From positions 32,976,166 through 33,040,165 of the forward strand of contig CAIIXF020000011.1 of NCBI GenBank assembly GCA_903813345.2: a stretch of DNA of 64,000 nt, written 5' to 3'. The position numbers and the translations under genes were made by a program. The notes below the pieces were generated by a model. It worked only from the letters and a program-made list of their open reading frames with translations, was not told where the DNA came from and made no database searches. The DNA is from Owenia fusiformis. Its lineage: Eukaryota; Annelida; Polychaeta; Sabellida; Oweniidae. This document shows positions 25,701-36,800 of the stretch, piece after piece (position 1 is the stretch's first letter; each line of letters opens with the position of its first letter).

Positions 25701-26655
25701 TAACTTCTCTGTAGATGATGCTGTCATCAGCGAATAATCGGAGGGTTGTATGTTGTAGAGTATCTGGGAGGTCGTTAATATACAGCAGGAATAATATCGG
25801 TCCCAATACCGTTCCCTGTGGCACGCCAGATGTTACCTGTCCGATTTCAGATGAAGCACCATCCACACTGACTTTCTGGGTTCTATCAGACAGAAAGTCA
25901 GAGATCCAGGCATTGGTTTGTCCTCTGATGCCATAGTAGTCAAGCTTATAAGCAAGATGACGGTGAGAGACCTTATCAAAGGCTTTAGCAAAGTCCATTA
26001 TGATAACGTCTATCTGCTTGTTGGCATCATTGGCTGAAACAAGATCATGATAGAACTCAATAAGCTGCGTCTCACATGACCTTTTCGACCTAAAACCGTG
26101 TTGTAGAGGATATAGTATTCCTTTGGTTTCAAGGAATGACATCATGTTGCTAGTGATGATGTGTTCTGTCAACTTGCAACAGATACAGGTCAGAGACACG
26201 GGTCGGTAGTTGGATGCCTTGTATCGCTCTCCCTTTTTGAAGACTGGCACGATGTTCGCAGCCTTCCAATCATGTGTCGATGTCGAGTCTTGTCGACGTG
26301 TGGGGTTATGTCAGGACGAGAAATAGGACATATGCTACGACTCCACATAGCAGTCATTTGTATATATCCAAGAAAAACTAATGAATTTGAGAAAAATGTC
26401 CATGCTTTTCATATTTTATATTATAATGGATAAATATTTAGGAAATGTAGGCCCGAAATGTTGGCATGAAATATTTAGAATTGGGGTAAGTTTTTGAATA
26501 GTGAATATAGCCAAATAACAACATTTATCATCAAAATATAGTTTTCCAACAAGACGTATATTGATTGAGATCCATTTGTAATATCATAAATTGTTACAAG
26601 TACGTGAATTACTGAAGATTGTGTCGATTTTCGGGAGAAATATTTCGTACCTCAT
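19720..26655 (-). CDS. RPL10A: 60S ribosomal protein L10a (uL1), complete, 5 coding exons
   Basis: Component of the large ribosomal subunit, uL1 family, which forms the L1 stalk near the E site. Coding exons in transcript order: 26655-26651 (ATGAG only), 24538-24386, 23740-23592, 21763-21591, 19890-19720. All introns are GT-AG and phases join exactly, giving 216 aa; animal L10a is usually about 217. Family blocks seen: [15 protein letters not shown] (exon 2), [15 protein letters not shown] and [15 protein letters not shown] (exon 3), [20 protein letters not shown] and TIKFQMKK (exon 4), [20 protein letters not shown] (exon 5). The C-terminus TPAVRIY departs from the commoner QRLY-type ending. 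The start is fixed by exon 1 splicing to give M-S-K. Intron 1 (about 2.1 kb) carries a LINE; intron 3 carries decayed copies of exon 4. Confidence 0.95.
21817..21900 (-). pseudogene. Decayed tandem copy of RPL10A exon 4 (copy 2)
   Basis: In intron 3, just upstream of exon 4 in the transcript. It matches the 5' half of exon 4 through SLIK-IP-I-GPGLNKA, then diverges. A small deletion near the GCC-TCC codons shifts the frame relative to the true exon. The period to real exon 4 is 135 bp. An AG acceptor-like end remains at its transcript-upstream edge. Confidence 0.75.
21941..21995 (-). pseudogene. More decayed tandem copy of RPL10A exon 4 (copy 3)
   Basis: A third, shorter and more diverged match to the same part of exon 4 (GGTCCAAAAACACAAG, TTTGATCAAGGA on the plus strand), 124 bp beyond copy 2. 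In-frame stops are present. It continues the series seen at 21817. Confidence 0.65.
22985..23480. repeat. Imperfect tandem repeats in RPL10A intron 3
   Basis: Four diverged units of about 110-125 bp with the shared words CAAGATGGC, GTTAATCAGCTCTAGAACTT and GGTTTTC-TGGAATCGCAA. A fragment of the same unit is at about 22030-22090. Related CAAGATGGCC tandem units occur in a USP47 intron at 36300-36660. Confidence 0.75.
23780..24385. repeat. Weak triplicate in RPL10A intron 2
   Basis: Three diverged units near 24060-24260 sharing ACTCTGGGTGAGAGTC, GACCCTGGGTAGGGGTC and GACCCTGGGTCAAGGTC, spaced about 75-105 bp. The rest of the intron shows nothing. I looked for C/D-box snoRNA signatures and saw no convincing C and D pair. 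Confidence 0.5.
24922..26276 (-). mobile_element. 5'-truncated CR1/Jockey-type LINE, reverse transcriptase
   Basis: One uninterrupted frame of at least 442 codons with non-LTR reverse transcriptase motifs in order: [54 protein letters not shown], the catalytic LFADD (25723-25734) and [12 protein letters not shown]. Similarity continues upstream of 26250 ([15 protein letters not shown]), so the apparent GTG start is only a display artefact. The apurinic endonuclease domain is missing and the 5' end is truncated near 26276. It sits in RPL10A intron 1 in the sense orientation. The RT frame is intact, which suggests a fairly young copy. No target duplication or 3' tail could be fixed. Confidence 0.88.
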
Positions 26656-26674
26656 TTCGGTTGATGGACGAGAC

Positions 26675-26682
26675 GGAAAAGG
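26675..26682 (-). promoter_or_regulatory. RPL10A: Possible 5' TOP tract / transcription start of RPL10A
   Basis: On the minus strand CCTTTTCC lies 20 nt upstream of the ATG, in a pyrimidine-rich leader that also has CTCATTCTC. Ribosomal-protein mRNAs usually start in such a tract. About 40 nt further upstream CATCATGGCCG resembles a YY1-type site. No TATA box is evident. Inference from sequence only. Confidence 0.4.
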
Positions 26683-26824
26683 ACGAGAATGAGACTTGGC
26701 GAGAGATTCCGAGATCGGCCATGATGAAAATTTAGAAAAGACAGAATAAATTTTTGATTCCTAAAAAAAATCAATTTTATTTACGGTATATGATGTAAAG
26801 TATACAAATTATTACTTGGGCAAC

Positions 26825-27406
26825 CATAGGCTAAGGGTTAAGTAATAGTAAGCTGTATATATAAGAGACAGGTCCACAAGTAAGATTGAAAATTATTCAA
26901 ATTTTTTTAGTCTTGGCACTAGTTCTCCTTACTGGTATCAAATTTTATTCCAAAATTTCTCCAAAATCTTCTTCAAAGTGTTTTTCAAACTTATATCATT
27001 GTTTTTTTCAAATCTTTATCTAAAAACTGCATATTATACTGCATATAAAACAACAACTATGGAAACCTACAATTGCCTGGCAAGCTGAAACTGATTGTCA
27101 CTGGTGGAGGTCAGGGAGGTCAGCAGTGACCAATCAGATCACTTGTTTACTAATGAACTTGCCAGGCAATTGTAGGTTTTCAGAAATTCTCTCTTTTAGA
27201 CAGCATTATTCACTCTATATCATCTGACTGAGTTTCAATCTTAGGTAAGAGCTACAAACTATCAATTTTATATCAACTCCCCATGGCTTTTTGAAAATAA
27301 TACACTAAATATTGTTGAAATCTCCATCTTAACAAGTGGTCTAAGTCAGAGTTGTTCACCTGTCTCTTATATATACAGCTTACTATTACTTAACCCTTAG
27401 CCTATG
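26825..27406. mobile_element. hAT-like MITE with 8-bp target duplication
   Basis: Terminal inverted repeats of about 48 bp begin CATAGGCTAAGGGTTAAGTA and contain AAGAGACAGGT. The 582-bp element is flanked by a perfect 8-bp duplication, TGGGCAAC (26817-26824, 27407-27414), as for hAT elements. Inside is a second perfect 22-bp inverted repeat (27063-27084 with 27158-27179, AAACCTACAATTGCC), possibly a nested hairpin element. No transposase. It lies about 150 bp behind the RPL10A start, so it may border or affect that promoter. Confidence 0.88.
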
Positions 27407-27723
27407 TGGGCAACAAACAAGACGTTATGGTTTATGGAGAGAACAATATGATTGTCCCTACAGAGGTCAGTATGCTATATAGCTTCGTTTTACATTTTCC
27501 TTCTCGCCACAAAAAACATTCAATCTTTTCCTAAACTTTCTGAGTGAAATTGAAGCGAAATTAGACTGATTTGTCACTTTTCAATCGGCTATGATGAAAT
27601 ATAGAAGATATTTATGAATGTAGAATATTGAAACTAACTGACTGCATCAATAAAACATGCAAAATTCAATAACAATGTCTAAATGACACTCATCAATTGG
27701 TTTCAATTTCATTTTGTCTAGAC

Positions 27724-28128
27724 TTAGAGTCCATTTCACTGCTTCATTTCGTCAGTAGAACGGCAAAAATAAGAAATTGGGAGACCATTGTGCAATAATA
27801 TATGAAAAAGTATATTCCTATTGTACATGAATGACATTTGTATATCTTGGATTGCTTCTAGTTTGGCTTATAAAGTGTGTGGCCTCTTATATTTGGATGT
27901 TTCTCTGCCATGTTATTTTCAATAAGATTAACAATGTTACATGGCCGAAATTCTTCAAATTACAAGACGGCACAGGCTTATTGCACAAACAACTAAAAAA
28001 TCTGAAATATACAAATGTCATTCACGTACATTATGAATATACTTTTCCATATATTATTGCACAATGGTCTCCCAATTTCTTATTTTTGCCGTTCAACTGA
28101 CGAAATGAAGCAGTGAAATGGACTCTAA
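27724..28128. repeat. Inverted repeat with about 125-bp arms
   Basis: 27724-27850 pairs with 28005-28128 (key words TTAGAGTCCATTTCACTGCT and its inverse). The right arm lies in the 1-kb tandem duplication, so it appears again near 29010-29130. The arms suggest a TIR element later partly duplicated. Confidence 0.8.
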
Positions 28129-28884
28129 GCTTACTCGAGTCTCTAGCCAAATTACTTGGCTAGAAGACCTGGCAAGTGGACCACCATGCACTATTGAAAA
28201 CGATCAATAAATTTATGTGTTATTTTAAATATCGTAATGAGAATATTTCATCAAATAGAACGTAAATGAATACTATCTGAGATATTGCAAGCTTTCGTCT
28301 AAAATTAAATCAAAGGCTCCAAGAAAAATGGAGGATGTTCAACAACAATGACAAAAACTGGACGTAATGTCGTTAACGTCTGACATTATAGCTGGCTGTA
28401 AATTCAAAGTAGCGATCTAAAAGACTTGAACTAATACACTCATCACTTCCTGTGTGTTTTGAAAGTTTTTGTGAGGTAATAAGACCAAAAATCGCAATTC
28501 AACTTGTGAAGTGAAACAATGTCGGCTGGTGATTTCAAATTTTATAATCACAACATGCCTCTTATGAGGTAGAACAAAACACACGGGGACTTATGCATGG
28601 CGTAATGGCTGCAATATAATGGAAACCTTAGACTAAGGTGACTAGCCCTTTAAAAGAAAGACTTGTTTGTTTTAAGATTTTAGATTTTTCCATTCACCAC
28701 CCTATACCACAAATTGAAAACAAAAAGCGGGAAAATCATTGATGATCTTTTGAGAAAACACTACTTCTTGACATATCCAACCAACTAACTTTGTCATTAC
28801 TCGTATTACATTTCTTCACTCATAAACTTCATTTTTATTGAGCATAATTTCTAGGGGTGGGTCGGGCGCCCCTCCGGGCATGTG
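27883..28884. repeat. 1-kb tandem duplication, unit 1
   Basis: Starts CCTCTTATATTTGGATG and ends GGGCGCCCCTCCGGGCATGTG. Unit 2 follows immediately at 28885. The units differ by a few small indels. No coding sequence. Part of it (TCTGACATTATAGCTGG through AAGACC) is related to 58975-59100, so the unit contains a dispersed repeat. Confidence 0.92.
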
Positions 28885-29870
28885 CCTCTTATATTTGGAT
28901 GTTTCTCTGCCATGTTATTTTCAATAAGATTAACATGGCCGAAATTCTTCAAATTACAAGACGGCACAGGCTTATTGCACAAACAACTAAAAAATCTGAA
29001 ATATACAAATGTCATTCATGTACATTATGAATATACTTTTCCATATATTATTGCACAATGGTCTCCCAATTTCTTATTTTTGCCGTTCAACTGACGAAAT
29101 GAAGCAGTGAAATGGACTCTAAGCTTACTCGAGTCTCTAGCCAAATTACTTGGCTAGAAGACCTGGCAAGTGGACCACCATGCACTATTGAAAACGATCA
29201 ATAAATTTATGTGTTATTTTAAATATCGTAATGAGAATATTTCATCAAATAGAATGTAAATGAATACTATCTGAGATATTGCAAGCTTTCGTCTAAAATT
29301 AAATCAAAGGCTCCAAGAAAAATGGAGGATGTTCAACAACAATGACAAAAACTGGACGTAATGTCGTTAACGTCTGACATTATAGCTGGCTGTAAATTCA
29401 AAGTAGCGATCTAAAAGACTTGAACTAATACACTCATCACTTCCTGTGTGTTTTGAAAGTTTTTGTGAGGTAATAAGACCAAAAATCGCAATTCAACTTG
29501 TGAAGTGAAAAAATGTCGGCTGGTGATTTCAAATTTTATAATCACAACATGCCTCTTATGAGGTAGAACAAAACACACGGGGACAGTATGCATGGCGTAA
29601 TGGCTGCAATATAATGGAAGCCTTAGACTAAGGTGACTAGCCCTTTAAAAGACAGACTTGTTTGTTTTAAGATTTTAGATTTTTCCATTCACCACAAATT
29701 GAAAACAAAAAGCGGGAAAATCATTGATGATCTTTTGAGAAAACACTACTTTCTTGACATATCCAACCAACTAACTTTGTCATTACTCGTATTACATTTC
29801 TTCACTCATAAACTTCATTTTTATTGAGCATAATTTCTAGGGGTGGGTCGGGCGCCCCTCCGGGCATGTG
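28885..29870. repeat. 1-kb tandem duplication, unit 2
   Basis: Second copy of 27883-28884, 986 bp, with small deletions, for example after TAAGATTAAC near 28933 and in the CACCAC stretch near 29690. High identity points to recent origin or an assembly duplicate. Confidence 0.92.
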
Positions 29871-30815
29871 TCTGCGTGTATTGACCTCACAGGTGCTTGG
29901 TCATCAGTTTTGGGCCAGAATGGACCACTAAGTACCTTTGGATCATGTTTGTTGTGCTCAGTACATACACATGTAAAATTAATCTTGATAAGTCAAAAGT
30001 GATTTTTTGATTTTGATTGACTTACCAAACTATGGCTACACAGAAAAAATTAGCATGACCATTTTTAAATGCCCTGCCAAAAATGCACATTGCATAAGGA
30101 TCTGAAACTCAAAGTTGCCTGACTACAAATGGCTATCACTATTCTCTACTGGCAATGAACTTGAAAAACTGTGTTCTGGGCATTGATGTGAATTCTACAT
30201 TGTGGCGGTCATGTTTTAAACCTTGTGAACATGAACAATCATTAACCATTTTGTAGACATTGACTTGACATGTCCAGACAATTATGGCAAATTGATATTT
30301 AGGGTGCGTTTGTGAACTGCCAACGGGCGAGTGGATTGCATGATATTTAATAAGTATTCCCCCAAGGAACCCATGTGTTGCAAATTACATGCTCACATGT
30401 TCTCAACAAAAGCAGTTCATCCAAGCGTACTTAAACCACTAATTACGCTGTGGCAACTTTGCCAACTGCTTGTATGTGTCAACCATGCCGACTTTTTGCT
30501 AGTGCACCACGGGAGTGCAATAGAGTGTGATGTCTTTCAAAAGAATTATGTGAGTGTTCGTGCACTTGGAGTTTTTTTTGTTGTTGCAACCATATAATTT
30601 GCGCTACAGGGCCTTTTTGTTCTTTTGCTTGATACCTGTTACGCAATGTACCACCGCCGCCACATTCAAAAACATGTAATGGTTGAATGATTGGATTTTC
30701 ATTACGAGTTGTCTTGGGTACCAGTTGTCTTGGGTACGACTTGTCTTGGGTACCAGTTGACTAGGAAGCATTTATTTTACTTGATTACAAGTTAATTTTT
30801 AATGTGTTATTTCAG
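29871..30815. other. Region upstream of the first visible USP47 exon
   Basis: The short first coding exon of USP47 (start codon plus roughly a dozen codons ending in phase 0, by analogy with vertebrate USP47) should lie here or further upstream. I could not identify it. The frame just before 30816 opens only at GTG, inside the splice acceptor, so it is not a start. Confidence 0.5.
30708..30770. repeat. Three 20-bp repeats
   Basis: AGTTGTCTTGGGTACCAGTT-type units occur three times in a row about 50 bp upstream of the USP47 acceptor. An inverted relative is near 13310-13340. Confidence 0.8.
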
Positions 30816-33800
30816 GATGTTTGTGTGGCAGATGAGCCTATGGTGCTTTGCATTGTACGGGACATGACAGACTCCAGGAGCTCTAGCAAACACACTCTTA
30901 ACCTCTCTGGGAGTACAACATGTAGGGGACTCATTGAAGAACTGGGCAAACTTCTGCGATATTATCCAGATACTTTCACTGTATACTACGAGAGACCTGT
31001 TGATGGGGATTACGAAGAGGTAGGCATGAGCCATTGAAGCTTAAGGCAGATCTGTAGGATAGAAATTTGCAATTTGAAAAGAAGACTGCTCTATTCTCTA
31101 GTTATTCATACATAGACAGTCCACTATTAATCTGAGTAAATTAGAGCACCTTTTGTGCAAAAATGAAACATTTAGACCGTCTTAGGAATGAGTTATGTTG
31201 ATCTGAAAAAAGCTCACAGTCATCAAAATGGTAGAAAGTGAAGTCTGACCTTAAGTTTGTAAAGATATATCGCATTCAACAATGAGTCTTCTATGTCCAA
31301 TCATCATAGACTCAATGATATATATAGGATCACTCTAAAATATGATGTGATTTTTAGGTGTTGATTAACGAAGAGGGTGAAAAGCCACTAAGTTTGGTGT
31401 GTGCACATTGTGGTAATGGAAAGAAGAATATATTCACTGTCAATGATAAGGATGGAAAACAACCAGAAAGACTACCTGTAAGTACAACAGTGGATCATAT
31501 ATGTCTTTTTGTTCAATATTTTCAAAATCACAAAGATATACCTTGAAAATCAACATTTCAATAATAATATTATAGCATATCTACCCCCTGATAAAATGAA
31601 CTTTCATTGACAATCAATGAAATTTAACCATTGTCTCTAAATTGCTGCACAATTTCAGGAAGAAATAAGAGAGGAAGCTGAAGAAGACCCTGTTGACAAC
31701 CCAGGTCTTGGGGACAGTTTCATAGGGCAGCTTGATGAGAACAAGGACTCAGATACCCTTGGCCTAGGGGCCTCAGCCTCCCCAACCACCCACCAGGAAC
31801 CGACATATGGGCCATCAAACTACCGTTCTGGTTCATCATACTCCTCAGATTACTCTTACTCATCTGCTCTCATGAAATCCGATACAGGTATATGTGAAAC
31901 AACATAAAATAAACATCCTTTAAATTCTTTTAACCCCCTCCCAGTCGTAAAATATGCAATTTGCCTTTGCATATACATAATGTCCTACAATGCCCAAATG
32001 CAATTTGACATACACTTGTATGTATTCATCCTAAATAAATATAGGATGATAGCAATGAAAATGGAAATCATGCACTGTTGATAATTTCTAAACAACCGGA
32101 CTCTTAAATTCAGAATAGCAAAAGTCCCTCTTACCTCTCAAAAACTTACAAGAAAATAAATAGGGATATTTGATTTTCACAAATCCCTACTTGTGATGAG
32201 GACTTCCGTCTTTCCCAAATAAAAATAATTGATGAATGGTTCCATAATCTGTGACAGTCAGATATATCATGTATATACCTAATTCAAAAGTTCATATATA
32301 TTCTAATATGATCAATTTATTTGTTCTTTCACTGTAGGTTACGTAGGTTTAGTTAATCAGGCCATGACGTGCTACCTGAACTCCCTGCTACAAACTCTGT
32401 ACATGACCCCAGAGTTCAGAAATGCCATCTATAGGTGGGAGTTTGATGGTGAAGAGGCAGAAATGGTGAAGAGCATTCCTTTTCAGTTACAAAGGCTCTT
32501 CCTGCTTCTACAGGTTAGTCCAGAGGGATTCATTTTATAAATGAATATCTTAAGGAGTCAATAGATTTTCCTATCTTGAACTTTACATATCTTACATTTA
32601 ATGTATCCCTTATTTTAGAAATATTATAAATGAATAGCGTTTTCATTTTATTTTATTTCATAGTGGATTTTACATAAATTTTGTTTTTGTATATGTGTGA
32701 ATTTAGGATTACCTCTTTCAAGTAAAATATAAAATGACAGAGCCTCAGATCATGCGGTCCATTATGTACATGTAATACAAGAAGCATTTCTATTTTAAAA
32801 CTGTTTATGTATTTTTTGCATTTCAGACCAGCAAGCGCAAAGCAGTTGAGACAACTGATATCACACGTAGCTTTGGTTGGGACAGTAGTGAAGGTACATG
32901 CTCCATAATTACACTTTCCTTTTATTTACTAAACTAATCCCATAAACCACAACAACCCACAATATTTTTATTTTGAAATTCATAGAAATGCAAGGCTATG
33001 TTTGTAAAAAATTAAAACTGTAATACAACATAATTTGGATATAAAATACAGTAGTCTTTTTGTTGAGAAACTATAATGTTAGATCTATAACACATCTCAG
33101 TAAGACTGGAATTTCTTAAGTTAATATCTTATGATACTTAAATTGCATCAGTAGCAAAACCAATCAAAATGAAATAAAGAAAACGTCAAAACAACCATAT
33201 GTTTATACAGCGTGGCAGCAACACGATGTACAGGAGCTGTGTAGGGTAATGTTTGATGCCCTAGAGATCAAGTGGAAGAATACAGACCAGGCCCACCTTA
33301 TTAACCAATTATACCAGGGCAAGATGAAGGACTATGTAAAATGTCTTGAGGTAATTTCATATAACTTTGTACATCAGTACATGTATATAATATAATTTCT
33401 CCACTTCTCAAAAAGTGCATAATATTATATCAAACTCTTTGAAACTCGGGAAATATCATAACTCAAGCATTTTCTAAATTACATGATAGATGAATAGGCT
33501 TTCTAGATTTTAGATACACATAGACAGTATTACATGGTGTATTGCATTTGTTTTGTAGTGCTCATATGAGAGTGCAAGAACTGATACATACCTTGACATT
33601 GCCTTGGCTATTCGACCATTTGGCTCCACTGTGGCATATGGCAGTGTAGAGGAGGCATTGAAAGCTTACACCCAGCCTGAGATCCTCGACGGAAGCAATC
33701 AATATTTTTGTGAAAAGTGCAATAAAAAATGTGATGCCCATAAGGTTGGTACCTTTTTAGACATACTGTTATTATTTGTATTTTATGTTTAATTTATTCA

Positions 33801-36800
33801 AAAAGGCTTAAAACACTGACTTTTCTAATAGGTGGCCCCTATTATCACCTATGTTCAGTTAAAATTTATTCAGAGAATGTTGACCCTCTTATTTGGCTGC
33901 TTAATTCAAAATGGCAGCTCTTTTAATAAGTGTGAGTTTTGACAACTCAGATGTTCAGTTATCAAATTGTGTTCTACTCATATGAGTAGTTCAGCCCCTT
34001 ATGGACAGGGGACCTTGCAATGTCTCATACTTAATTTGGGTTATATGTCTATGGGTGTGGATCGCGCCGAAATAACATCATACTACTGCCTTGTTATTTC
34101 TATTATGAGATGAAATTTCGGAAAGGTTGGTAAATTATGTTTTATTCAGTTGGAGATGCCACTCCAGGGAATTGCTGTTTTTCTACTTATGCAATTAAAA
34201 TCGACACTTAATGTTTGCTGTGTTCAATCATGCTAATGTTGATAAAATTGATATCCTTCAAAATCATATTTTAAAGTGTATATTCATGTAAAAGTTCAGT
34301 TCAGATGTAAGACTGCAGTGCTCATTTCAATAATATATATATTTTTTTTTTCTTAAGTCACATTTTTTTTCATTTGATTTGCATGTACCTTAAAAACAAT
34401 TCCACTTATTTCCATACAAATAATCTACATTGATTTCATTAATTCATTAGGTACAAAATTTAACCTTAAACATGGTTTGTTTTGTCCTGTTAACTGACAA
34501 TCGTTCTGAGTCACAAATTTCAGATTGAAAATCTCCAGGAAAATTGTATGTGTCATACAAAAGAATATTGAATGCTGATTGGTCAAATCTATGACAGTTC
34601 AGGTAAGAACTGATATCTTCCTGTGCTCTGGCACAGCGTAGTCGAGACCCTTTTGGTTTAATGCAATGTCTATTCAATGCACACAACACTAGCCATTTAA
34701 AAAAATATTCATGCACAAATTTAGTGTTATAAATTAAGAATGCGCCAGCCCCATATGCACCTCGTCTTCTCATATCTTCTTCCTCAGCTGGGAGATAATC
34801 ATACATGCCAGGATGAGTCACAGCAAAATTTTTATTAATAAATCTATTTAGGAAAAGCATTAGTCCATTTCCATTCTTGATTTTCTCCCATAGTTTCTCT
34901 GTTCCTCCTGTTTTGAAACGAATTGATGAATCCACCCAGAATACACCTACTTTATGCTTTGTTAGCATCTCCTACAACACAAAATCAAAGTAAATTCAAA
35001 ATTAATTGCACATGAGATCTCTTTTAAGTAATTATGACATTTTTCATATTCGTTTGATTTTGCTACTTCATGTGGTTGGTATTTTCTCATTATGGCACTT
35101 AATTTATGTGTTAGTTGGAGAAAAAAACACTGGATCGATGTTACATTATCAAAATTTTTAAAACATCATAACATAAAATTATACAGGATAAGCACTTAAT
35201 ATAGTTGACTAGTAACTTTACCTGAACTATAAGAGGCTTAAATGCGCAGGTCCATAAGTATTGGGAGACATGCTTGGGATAACCTGTAAAATTGAACTTT
35301 CTGTATTTCACTCCACACATTGTCTTAATTATTGTTTCTTGTTCAGAATCAAGGCCAAGGTCATAGTAATAAATGTTGCGATCAGGATAAAATGTCTGTA
35401 TACTTCCTATCAGGTCAAAGCTCTCAGTAAAATGATTCTCAGATGCTGCAGTTACAAAAACAAAATCCTGAATGTTTTCTTTAGATAGTTCAATGAATGA
35501 AGGTTGAGAAAGTGCAAGTCTCTGCATCTGCTCTTCTGTCGCTACTAGTTCTTTCTTTGCTGTTAATTGCTGATGATTTTTATACACAAATATTCTTTTC
35601 TTTCCATCACCAAGTGATATGCTCTTATTTAAAGATGTTGCAGCACTATCTTTGCGATTTAGGCTCCGACCAATGTTGAAATTAGAAATGTTAATTGAAT
35701 ACATTATCCTTTCATATCCAAATATTCCTAGAGTAATGAGCAATATTAACATGTAATTAAGTTTCAAGAGCAAGTTACTTTTGAAGGCCATGCTATTTCC
35801 TTATAATAACATAACTTATAGGATAATGAGTAATTAACCCACCGAATGAAGTTTGAGGGGATGGAGACACTGATGTAGCAGCAACAAATGGCGTCCGTCT
35901 GTCTCTGTATAGGAGTAACACACTAAATTCGAACACTAAAAAAGCTATAACAAGAAATAATGGATATGCATTAATACAATATGCAGGAAAATATCATCAT
36001 GAAACACTGGAAAATTAGTGAGGGAAGACAACAAATGATGAAACAGTATGTTCTTCGCAAATAGGGTAAACTACGAGAAGTTAAAAGACCAATCATAAGT
36101 AAGAGGAAGGAACCTACAGAAGACAACATAAGAACACCAATAAGGGGAAGGGGAGAGTTTTCAGGCAGGATCAAAACATTTAACCCACTTATGTGCAGTA
36201 TTAAGTCTTCGGACCCTGAAGAAAGATATTTAGCATCACAATCAAACCAAGACAAAGAAAGAACAAAGAAGACAGCGAAATGAAGATGCACTCTAACTAA
36301 CTAAATTTTACACACTGATGCCCAGGGACATAGGAGCGCTCGAGAAGGGATTTTGAAAATGGCAGTTACAATGTATATTTCAAAATGACCACCTTTTTTC
36401 GTAAAGGACGTAATCTTTGATAACTCAGATACCAGTCAAACGATTTGATTCAAATTTTATATGCTGTTGCCTAGGGACAATTTCAAAGTTGCGGCCATTT
36501 TTCGTAAAAATGCAATCTTTGATAGCCCAAATACAAGTTGACGTATTTGGTTTAAATTCTATATGCTGATGCCTAGAGACAAAGGAAGTCTGCTCAAGAA
36601 GACATTTTCAAGATGGCCACTGAATTTCAAAATGGTTGGTTGGTTCAAATTTTATATTGCCCCTATCTCTCAAAACATGTTTTGTTCAGTGGGATTTGCT
36701 ACTCCATGGAGTTGCTGTTTTTCTTGTTGTTTTATGTTTTAGCTTCAAGCTATTATGTCACTTCATAATGTCTCTAATATATAACAGTGTTTTCACAAGT

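Noticed and set aside
30804-30815. GTG as a possible USP47 start
   Set aside because: It lies in the TTTCAG splice acceptor; the exon starts at 30816.
35971-36291. 106-codon hydrophobic minus-strand ORF upstream of the nested gene
   Set aside because: No family, no splice-compatible link to the nested gene, composition typical of chance AT-rich frames.
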